A DNA stretch of 64,000 nucleotides from assembly GCA_032622095.1 (NCBI GenBank), contig CP136066.1, positions 169,704,664 through 169,768,663 of the forward strand. Direction: 5' to 3'. Positions 57,701 through 64,000 of the stretch are shown one piece after another. The position numbers and the translations under genes are program-made. The notes under the pieces were generated by a model. The model saw only the letters and a program-made list of their open reading frames with translations. It did not search any database and was not told where the DNA came from. The first letter of the stretch is position 1. Each line of letters opens with the position of its first letter. Source of the stretch: Siphonodentalium dalli. Its lineage: Eukaryota; Mollusca; Scaphopoda; Gadilida; Siphonodentaliidae.

Positions 57701-58416
57701 ATATTTTGCTTAGAGATGCATAATCCGATTAAGCGCCCCTCAATTATTATTTATTTTGATTCGGGGGTAAAAGATATTTGATTCGAGTGGAGGAACCCAC
57801 CTAGCAAAGCTCAAAGTTACTATATATCGATTTTTGAAATCTATTATTTTTCACCATCGATAATTAATAGTAGCCCAATAAACAGTCGATAAACGACGGT
57901 CTCGGACCAAATTGAAGATGGATAACTCTAAAATCAAGAGGCTTTCTGTTGATAATAAGGCAAAATTTCGTGGAACAACATGTTGATAAATAACACATTT
58001 CGGGCAATTTTATACTATATTTGACACTGGTTAGCATAATTTTTGGGCAATTAATCATTCAGATAACTGAAGCGGCATTTCTAAATATGTTGTTGTTGTT
58101 GTTGTTGGAATCTGATTATATGGGGACCATCGAATCGGATTGAGTACCTTTACATATTTTTTCGTATTATTTTTTCTTCGAAATGTAAAATTATTTTTTT
58201 TAGACATAATTATATAATATGCAAATTTAACAAAGTGCCATTTAATTTACCACACTTGCATACTTGCCTATGACATTTGTAATTTCATATGTAATGAATT
58301 GTATTTAAACTAATTTATACATGTTACTGGTTGAGAAGTGGGAGAACAGATCGATCAAATATCAACTCACCGATCAGTATTAATCCACATGAAAACCACT
58401 CCATGTTGCCCGCCAT
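44828..58416 (-). CDS. Chitin deacetylase-like gene 2, four exons (signal peptide, CBM14, CE4)
   Basis: Joining 58416-58371, 51400-51356, 47348-47112 and 45744-44828 gives 46+45+237+917 = 1245 nt, i.e. 414 codons plus stop. Every intron has GT...AG and phase 1. The product starts MAGNMEWFSCGLILI, continuing into VISGVTSHD: a plausible secretion signal. One CBM14 domain, a Thr/Pro linker and the complete CE4 deacetylase domain follow, the usual plan of animal chitin deacetylases. These are secreted enzymes that convert chitin to chitosan in cuticle, shell matrix or gut lining. The first intron is about 7 kb. Exons 1 and 2 are short and rest on splice signals plus frame agreement, so they are less certain than exons 3 and 4. 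The gene neighbours an insertion-rich region. Confidence 0.75.
45745..46077. mobile_element. TTAA-type MITE, family M1, diverged copy in intron 3
   Basis: From about 45768 (aatcaaagatgg) to the TTAA at 46074-46077, with attgagtacctt at the outer end, gattctgataac and a ttgttgttgt run. The inner end is weak. It lies about 25-35 bp from the exon 4 acceptor, as in gene 1. Confidence 0.6.
46080..46676 (-). pseudogene. LINE ORF1 relic, N-terminal half
   Basis: From ATG 46676 (MAESSSIDQSPNKQLLSSIP ...) through several frameshifts to TNLDFTIEECVRNN ... NVNEEP at 46080. The composition (Ser/Gln/Lys-rich start, then acidic helices) suits an ORF1 protein. It joins in frame to the half at 44798 if the intervening segment is removed. 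Confidence 0.5.
46683..47111. other. Intron 3 remainder, no feature
   Basis: AT-rich intron sequence with a run of 12 C near 47025. Confidence 0.5.
47112..47348 (-). CDS. Gene 2 exon 3: CBM14 chitin-binding domain and Thr/Pro linker
   Basis: Acceptor ttttcag (47351-47349), donor GTGAGT (47111-47106), phase 1 on both sides. It encodes ICCGKPHGWYVDPLDADQFY ... FRCPTAERYNF ... TICG, with the Cys spacing and the aromatic/Asp surface of the peritrophin-A (CBM14) fold. A roughly 30-residue PTTVVPATSTPTPTIKPPLP-type linker follows and is probably O-glycosylated. CBM14 anchors the enzyme to chitin. Confidence 0.8.
47372..47594. mobile_element. TTAA-bounded foldback MITE, family M2, in intron 2
   Basis: ttaaccatttcatgactgga at the left; the right end is the reverse complement of ttaaccctcacatgacggga. 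Inside are tcgcatatat, tatatgtgcgaggctcccta and ggcgcatatataagagaatg-like arms shared with 27596-27984. Confidence 0.7.
47595..48042. other. Intron 2, no feature
   Basis: The start shares ctcacactaaaattagtca with repeats at 14.8-15.4 kb. The ORF 47683-47895 has no recognisable domain. Confidence 0.4.
48043..49440. repeat. 25-bp minisatellite, array 1, about 56 units, in intron 2 of gene 2
   Basis: Unit gtaccacataatggcggcaa + tggat (25 bp), with variants (cagata, aacggctgcaaa, gctaatgg, gacaaagg). Because 25 is not a multiple of three, each unit shifts the frame, and 75 bp gives a 25-residue translated period. All three minus-strand frames happen to be stop-free, producing ORFs of up to 434 residues that are artefacts. 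Confidence 0.95.
49441..49552. repeat. 112-bp spacer between minisatellite arrays, copy 1
   Basis: gtgaaaattagtgacctaat ... gacatttgttgta. The second copy at 50389-50500 differs at a few positions only. Confidence 0.9.
49553..50388. repeat. 25-bp minisatellite, array 2, about 33 units
   Basis: Same unit as array 1. Both arrays end with the variant tggctgcaaagtg followed by the 112-bp spacer, so array plus spacer forms a higher-order unit present twice. Confidence 0.95.
50389..50500. repeat. 112-bp spacer, copy 2
   Basis: Matches 49441-49552 end to end; intron sequence follows (cacccattgg). Confidence 0.9.
50697..51026. mobile_element. TTAA-bounded foldback MITE, family M2, containing four inverted minisatellite units
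   Basis: Ends TTAAccctttcattgggg and the reverse complement of TTAAtccttccacgactgg. The gcatatataaaagagaatgc arms of M2 are near 50930-50990. At 50758-50859 lie four 25-bp units (ccgccattatgtggtacctc) in the opposite orientation to the main arrays. Confidence 0.75.
51356..51400 (-). CDS. Gene 2 exon 2 (45 bp, predicted)
   Basis: Bounded by ttttcag (51403-51401 side) and donor GTAAG at 51355-51351; phase 1 on both sides. It encodes VISGVTSHDVGAVGP when joined, completing the signal peptide region. Support is splice consensus plus frame agreement only. Confidence 0.5.
51401..52536. other. Intron 1 of gene 2, no recognisable gene
   Basis: A minus-strand frame of 148 residues (51946-52392) is Arg/Phe-rich with no domain, and I treat it as chance. 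Repeated atcaataattaatcaataa words lie at 51850-51880. Confidence 0.45.
52537..52665. repeat. Short tandem repeat of CGGCCAATAAGT, five units
   Basis: Units of 22-25 bp: cggccaataagtaacaaaaa and variants. Each unit contains CCAAT except the first (CCGCAATAAG). Confidence 0.8.
52985..53121. repeat. Foldback element with 56-bp arms
   Basis: 52985-53040 and 53066-53121 are near-perfect reverse complements (ttattaattggttgtttcca ... tcggtctgtcgtatt) around a 25-base GC-rich loop. Confidence 0.9.
53383..53480. repeat. Foldback element with about 38-44-bp arms
   Basis: ttgcgttcca, then tagagtatggatgcaagttg and gtctgaca, pairs with the right arm 53443-53480. The loop is ttttgtgtggaacaac. Confidence 0.9.
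53534..53672. repeat. Foldback element with about 65-bp arms
   Basis: atccgcatagctgaataacg ... gcatgtgggcatctatttgt pairs with the right arm ending tatgcggatgttct. The centre is gcctctaggc. Confidence 0.85.
53673..55564. other. Intron 1, dispersed short repeats only
   Basis: atctgtctagtaga words recur near 54410-54440. About 55300-55400 (atcttaaagatcttttccgg) recurs at 55830-55900, and gataaataaaagtgcagaat occurs near 53350 and 55490. No gene seen. Confidence 0.45.
55565..55770. repeat. Three-unit tandem repeat, period about 66 bp
   Basis: Units share gggataactactcatcaatg, atgctttaatatagaaaggt and gctgaacgtttcc. Confidence 0.8.
55771..56218. other. Intron 1, no feature
   Basis: AT-rich sequence without ORF. 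Confidence 0.4.
56219..57519. mobile_element. Decayed PIF/Harbinger transposon
   Basis: Left GGGCCTTTCATGAAGCAAGG and right reverse complement GGGCCCTGTTTCATGAAAGC, followed by tcataag/cttaag words on both sides, form diverged terminal inverted repeats. The interior holds a transposase N-terminal relic on the minus strand. Confidence 0.65.
56993..57333 (-). pseudogene. HARBI1-like transposase N-terminal relic
   Basis: LRRDLRRQRLFRDRNNPLDC followed by MDDDEEIRAKYPI matches the typical start of Harbinger transposases (Arg-rich, F-R-D-R-x-N-P-L-D, acidic pair, then Y/F-R). The DDE catalytic core is missing and the frames are broken. Confidence 0.6.
57708..58153. mobile_element. TTAA-type MITE, family M1, in intron 1 near exon 1
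   Basis: gatgcataatccgattaagc at the left, ggattgagtaccttta at the right, and (GTT)n at 58087-58107. The left TTAA has decayed to cttaga. Confidence 0.7.
58371..58416 (-). CDS. Gene 2 exon 1 (start codon and signal peptide, predicted)
   Basis: ATG at 58416-58414 (a second in-frame ATG at 58404-58402), then EWFSCGLILI and donor GTGAGT (58370-58365), phase 1. The hydrophobic run continues into exon 2. The ATG chosen is the first in frame that I could see near the donor. The promoter was not identified. Confidence 0.5.
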
Positions 58417-60057
58417 TATCTGGCTTCATTTACTTAGTTATATCTTTATTCCAGCTACTGACAGCTAGTCAATTATCTACTGGATTCTCGACCATCACGA
58501 AACCAGTCATTCGTAAATATTCCAACCGATGCAGAAAGGATTGTTGCATCAAAATACCCATCATAATGTCGTTGAAAGTCGTAGATGATAATCACTAATT
58601 GCTTTTTGGTTGGGAGTTTACTTTCTGTCTGAAATCGCCCTTGGCTATTCAATCAACATCAATGGAAACCAGTGTGTACGGTACTTTTAACATTGAGGTC
58701 CATTTGCTGAGAATTTTAATTTCAAGGTGTGTGTGTGAAGTGAAACACAGGGGCATGTGTTAGATAACGATGACTTGGTATATAGTTGGTACAAGCAATT
58801 CACCCGTGAACTGACATCCCTTGATAATTAATAAAAAACGAACGGAGTGAAACAGAAATTCGTGGTATTTTTGGGCGAATTTATCTTTTTTTTTCATTTC
58901 TTTGTGTACATTTTCCATATATTTCAGTTTTACATGACGTATCGCGTATCTTACCACAACCATGTTCCTAACGCCCAAATCTCGTTTGGTGGTCTCAATG
59001 ATTCATTCCGCTCCCAATTCCAATTTACGTGTTTCACCCGACCTATGTGAACCAACACGTAATACGCACGCGATTAAATCGCGAAAGATCTGGGTTCTCG
59101 ATAAGATAGCGATTGGTATTCAATTTAAGTAACACATCACTTTTTTGTATAAAAACGCACTGTTAAAAACACTTCCCCGGTACACAAATGTTGGTATTGT
59201 TTTATTATTTCTGAATAAGTCTTATTTCTAATTCGTAGCAATATTGGGTTCATCCAGGCCCGTTCCGCGCATTCAGAGCTACCGGTCAAAGTTCTGGAGT
59301 AGCATTCCATATATATGGAGCTATTGAATATTCATGAATTCTATATTTAAGGATTATAGCTCTTGTTATTTAGTCAATATAACCATTCCAAAATGCAGGT
59401 TATTTAATAGGAGCTAGTTACTTATGATTACCCCCCCCCCCCGCTTCCGATTAGATCAGGGTACTCATTTTGAAATACATTCTTAACATCGCTTGGCACC
59501 CTGTTGCGCAGATTGAATACAAATCGCTATTCAAGAAAACCAATGTCAGAAATGGTAACGCGCTCAAGATCATATATTATATACCCATGATTGTAATTAT
59601 AGAATATAAAATATATTGGTTTTGCGAATGACCAACTCAGAATTCCGTTAAAATAACAATAACAACCAGCACATAATTAACGAGCCGGCGGCCGACTCGG
59701 CCGTCTCCGACCACAACCCCATGTGGGCTGCAGAACGAAAATGTCTATAAAAGTTGAAATATAAGACTTACAAATTATCTTTTTCATTTCTTTTATTTGT
59801 AATTGGCATAGCTTATCACAAACCAAAAATCAACATTATTGACATAATGTTAAGACAATAAACGAAATTGAAATTCCCAACTACACCTTTTACCGGACTC
59901 GGCCTCCGGTCGCAGTTCGACTTTTAATCCTACAAAAATTCACATTATATCAATAAAACACCCATGCGCCCAGGCGAAACAAGAATCTGTACATTAGTAT
60001 ACACGCAGAGCGCGCGTAATAATTGTGAACCCAGATTGGATATATTTACGGGAAATG
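58417..60057. other. Upstream flank of gene 2, no recognisable gene
   Basis: Would hold the promoter and 5' UTR of gene 2. A run of 12 C is near 59431. ORF 58847-59050 has no domain. Confidence 0.4.
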
Positions 60058-60510
60058 CCATAATATAGTAATACTATGGTATACAGTGGTATTACTATGG
60101 AATACCATTGTGTACTATACAGTATAACTATAATATACTATAGTACAGTATTGAATACTATGCATCAATCACAGTACTCCTGGGACTTTTATTATAGTAT
60201 ATTGTTGTAATACTATAGTATCACATGTCATACCATACATGTAGTACACTACATTATAACTATAGTATGCTATAGTTTAGTACGAAATACTATGCAGCAA
60301 TCATAGTATTGCTGGGACTTTTACTTATGTGTTGCGGTTATACTATAGTTTCCCATGCTACATACAACACAGTACACTACGCCATAAATATAGTATTCTG
60401 TATTACAAAGCTAGCATACACCAATGATGCATGAAGCGCTATGCAACAGGCATAATTTACTATATTATATTGCGGTATTACTATAGTATATCATAATATT
60501 ACCATAATAT
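60058..60510. repeat. Degenerate tandem repeat (about 126 bp) rich in tactatagta palindromes
   Basis: Two clear units (gaatactatgcatcaatcac near 60152 and gaaatactatgcagcaatca near 60281, both followed by gctgggactttta-like text), plus weaker copies. ctatagtat words make it prone to fold. Confidence 0.65.
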
Positions 60511-60639
60511 GCCAAGGAACATTAGGTTACTATTAAAGGAATAAAAACACTTAGTAGTAGTGTACTAGGGAGATTAGTGCGTTCAATTGTTACATGATAT
60601 TCTAATCAGCAGTAACAAACATTATTGAGTACCTGTTGT

Positions 60640-60661
60640 CATCTATATCTATATTTGCGAA

Positions 60662-60692
<31 letters not shown>

Positions 60693-60695
60693 GTT
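60640..60695. repeat. (TCTG)n microsatellite
   Basis: Seven to eight TCTG units at 60664-60692, preceded by tcatctatatctatatttgc. This is reminiscent of a Helitron 5' end but unsupported by a matching CTRR end. Confidence 0.8.
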
Positions 60696-61047
60696 CTATA
60701 GAAATTCACAGGGGACCACATAGATGGCGCAAAAGGGGTCTAATAGGGGCAACTTTTTACGAGAAAGATAATGGCGAGGGTTAGAATTTTCTAAAGTGAC
60801 GCCGTTGTTGTCAGGGGCAGAAAAGGGGAGGGGCAGACAAAAAATTGTCGCCGATTGCCACCAAACTTATATATAATCATCCCCATACTATGAGGAATAT
60901 AATGGTGTGGTTTAAATAAACCCTAGAATATAGACCATTTTGTTGTTCGTTTATCAGAAGTTAACTGATTCCTAATGATTCAGTTTGGGGTGTTCAACTA
61001 ATTAGCTTAACCCGTGCACGACGCTAAACATATCTTCACATATCGTA

Positions 61048-61240
61048 GTAATAATAACTGAAGATGAGGTGGCGGTGGCCCATCCATAATTTGATATGTC
61101 AGATTAATAATTGAAGACGATGTGGTCGGTGGTCCATCCAAAATATTATATATCATATTAATAAAAGAAGAGGAGGTGGCGGTTCTATTATATTTTAATA
61201 TATCATATCAATAACAGAAGGGGAGGTGGCGGTTCTATGT
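61048..61240. repeat. Degenerate tandem repeat, period about 62 bp, three units
   Basis: Units share gaagatgaggtggcggtggc / ccatccataat or ttctattatat / atatcatattaataa. Confidence 0.7.
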
Positions 61241-61262
61241 AAAGGATAATGTTCGAAGCAGA

Positions 61263-61321
61263 GGGAATTCGGTAAAAGAATAGACGAGGGCTTGCCCGAG
61301 TCTATTCTTTACCGAATTCCC
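61263..61321. repeat. Stem-loop with about 22-bp arms
   Basis: gggaattcggtaaaagaata pairs with tattctttaccgaattccc; the 14-base loop is gagggcttgcccga. Confidence 0.85.
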
Positions 61322-61343
61322 GACGCTGAGAATATTATCTGAC

Positions 61344-62910
61344 TTAAGGGGATGGCAAAGTCTGTTTCATAAAAAATGTCTGGAAACGGGCTGACAAAAT
61401 TGGTATTTTTCACATAAAAGCAGACAGAAATAGATATAACAACATAGAGATAATATATAGAGCATATATCGTTAAAGGAGGTGCCACGAATAAATGTGAG
61501 CTAAAAAGCTTTTTGTACCAGAAAAATGACTTTGAAACAGAGTATATCTGCAATATTATGTCATTGTTTTGGCATTCAAATGTGAAAAACTATAACTTCA
61601 ACAGTATCATTAGGCAGCCCATTATGATAAGTGACATACCGTTAAGAGCCAAGGAGCTATGCTTTAGATTAATGTTCACTGTATCGTTTGCAAAACGTCC
61701 GCTAAAACGTGTCAGTTTTTCTTGGGAGCCAGTCGCCATATTTCAATTGTAAACACATGTTCATGACGTTGTTGTCATTTTTTAATTCGCGGCAGGTACA
61801 TGAAAATCGACCAGAAAAGCAATCCGATCCTGCAATCGGGCAAGTTTATGATATGAAATCGATGCTTTCAGTTTATTTCAGTTGTTGGAATTAATTTAGT
61901 TGCTTGATTACCCACGATTTATGAAGTTTTGTGCTGTTTACAGATGGAAATGTTGATATTTTATTTTTAGAATTACCAGTCTATAGTCGAAAGCGAGATT
62001 ACAAGATGTCGTATTAGTACGCAAATCACATAAATAGAAAACTTACATGTTTCAGAATATTGTATTATTCTAAAATCAAATAGCCTATATAAAAACATAT
62101 TTATGAATAGGAAAGTACCGTATTCCGACGAAATATGTCATATTTTACGACGGACTCCTTGTGCGAGTTCACTTCCGGTCAATTCTATTTTGGTGCACTG
62201 GGATAAAAACATTGTGGAGGAAAATACGTTTAATAACATTTGAATGTAAATTAATCGAGAAATTGTCGGTTATCAGGTACAATCATATAGCTTATATTCC
62301 ATATATATTGATGGGCATAATCAAAAGCTTGATCCCATGCGCGATTGTCTATACTGATCGATTTCCATTCGTAATCGTATTCTAGTATTGACGGATGGGT
62401 TTGTTTGTAATCATGGCCGCCCCGCCCCCATGGCTTGTGTATCGGCTATCGCAAAATAATGTTAGGATATTATGGTCTCCCATACCAAGAAAAATAGTTC
62501 CTAAGAATGTAAACAATGCAAATGGAGGACATTTTGTCATTATTCAGGATGACAGTACTATTTTCACAGGCAGGGTATTTGGGAAAGTTCTTGTTTTTCC
62601 TCAAAATGATGTCTCCTTGTCTCTAGCCATATTCTTATAGGACCATTTTGACTGTTCAGTTTGTACAAAAAGTTAACCATTGGAACTGGAGAAACGCCGT
62701 TTGGGGACATGATTTTTTGTCACTCTACCGCGAGTAAATTCTAACAGCTATAATTTCTCTACTAATGACAAGATCTTTGTTTATTATTGATTATTATGTG
62801 TGAAAAATATGAAGTTTATCCATTCTATGGCCGGTGAGTAATTATTAATCATCTGGAGGTAGGGTGCAATCCGCGGTGGCCATCTTGACCAAACTTTACC
62901 ATCCCCTTAA
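61344..62910. mobile_element. TTAA-bounded element with short terminal inverted repeats
   Basis: TTAAGGGGATGGCAAAGT at 61344 and its inverted counterpart (actttaccatccccttaa) ending at 62910, one mismatch. TTAA at both edges suggests a piggyBac-type non-autonomous element of 1567 bp. The plus-strand ORFs inside (61513-61752, 62161-62385, 62395-62640) have no recognisable transposase motif. Confidence 0.65.
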
Positions 62911-64000
62911 AACCCACTCATTGAATTGCTGTTGGAGCCACAGTTACTATCAATTGTGTCTGGCCCACAGCTCTGCCTTGATTACCTGAATACACGCCCA
63001 CAGTTCAGCACGGACAGTTTGTGATGTTCGTGTTGTCCACGATGAAAAGCAACACATTTCAATTATTATTTAATTCGAATTAGGACTCGCCAGTTGAGGG
63101 ACGTTTCTTCCGAAGTTTGTCGTTGCGCTATGGATTCGGACAGTGTATGTGAGTAATATATTACTATATTTCTTTCTTGATTTAAAGATGCCCCATCTAA
63201 TTCGACATCAAATACGTTAACATTCCATAATAATTTATCGGGCAATAAAACATGAAAAATAATGGTAATGATGTAAAAACGCTCTTTATAAAATGTGATT
63301 TTTCGAATATTCTGGCGCCAAACAACACGATACCTGGTAAAACTGTCTTATTATTAATAAGTCGAAAGCACACAAGAATCTTGCATACATGGGTTTACTG
63401 AGTATTTCTCATTGTTGTCTTGTGTAGAATACGCATGAATAGAAGTATTATAGTGTTCGATCGTATGGGGTATTTTGAATTTTCAATTATTATCAGAAGG
63501 AAACCTACATGATGTACTTGCTTGAATTTTAAGTATCATCCTATGGTTTATACACATGGGCGTGGCTAGACGTGACTCAGAACAACATGACAATTTAGTT
63601 TCGCACACCCACCCCCTTCATGATGTTTCAAAAGGTATCATAACATTTCCAGTTGTTGGACAATTCTTACATGACATGGGCCACCCCCGTTGTTAGCAAT
63701 TTCCCATCGTATACATGCATGATTTCCAAATATTCACTCACCACGATGACCTTACATGTACCTTTAAGTGTCACCCACATAAGTTAGCAAATGGTTAGTG
63801 CGCAAATGTATAACATGCATTATCTTTTCTTCGAAACGCCATACAATCGCGTAAATAGTGACTATATATATCGTTCCAATATATAATTGATTAGTCATCA
63901 GCGACGTGGCTAGAGGGCTCCTGTGATTTCCAGGCTTCATCCCGCCCCTTTTAACAAGACCGAGCTCGCAATGTCGTGTAATTTCATTTGCTTCCCACCC
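62911..64000. other. Non-coding end of window with a family C fragment
   Basis: 63550-63700 (gggcgtggctagacgtgact, cacccacccccttcatgatg, ccagttgttgga) is like the family C repeat. No gene seen. Confidence 0.4.

Noticed and set aside
60640-60695. Helitron 5' end at the (TCTG)n tract
   Set aside because: A TC start and microsatellite are suggestive, but no CTRR end with hairpin could be paired with it.

Overview
This is an AT-rich, gene-poor window of an animal nuclear genome, dominated by nested mobile elements and satellites. Coding parts are split by GT/AG introns, and the LINEs, Helitron-, hAT-, PIF/Harbinger- and TTAA-type elements are animal-like. The two chitin-deacetylase-like genes (one with a CBM14 domain) suggest a lophotrochozoan invertebrate, most likely a mollusc; that placement is inference.

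Host genes: (1) bases 1-263 are the 3' end of a membrane protein resembling the last transmembrane segment and tail of an ionotropic glutamate receptor. Its tail is encoded by the first units of a 24-bp minisatellite that runs on past the stop codon. (2) 9094-10010 (-) is the catalytic exon of a carbohydrate esterase family 4 (CE4) chitin-deacetylase-like gene; its upstream exons were not found. (3) 44828-58416 (-) is a second such gene that I could assemble from four exons, all joined at phase-1 introns, into 1245 nt: signal peptide, CBM14 chitin-binding domain, Thr/Pro linker and CE4 domain. A decayed third CE4 fragment lies at about 11245-11410.

Layout: 1-9 kb holds minisatellite, a Harbinger-type MITE, a hAT-type MITE, a decayed Harbinger element and a LINE 3' relic. 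9-15.9 kb holds deacetylase gene 1, TTAA-type MITEs, a second LINE relic and a 110-bp tandem repeat. 15,991-25,497 is a nearly perfect tandem duplication of a 4754-bp unit. 28,574-39,503 is a 10.9-kb foldback element with hAT-like ends and an 8-bp target duplication. Inside it sit three head-to-tail Helitrons, the middle one split by a LINE. 40.7-44.27 kb is a LINE with an intact 1031-residue endonuclease/reverse transcriptase ORF. 44.3-58.4 kb is deacetylase gene 2, whose introns carry a large 25-bp minisatellite, foldback MITEs and a Harbinger relic. 58.4-64 kb is non-coding, with degenerate tandem repeats and a TTAA-bounded element.

The most interesting points are the CE4 exon lying between two halves of a decayed LINE ORF1 that rejoin in frame, the Helitron array in the giant hAT-like element, and the minisatellite that encodes the receptor tail. 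I found no CRISPR array, rRNA or tRNA. All calls come from reading the sequence; no database search was made.
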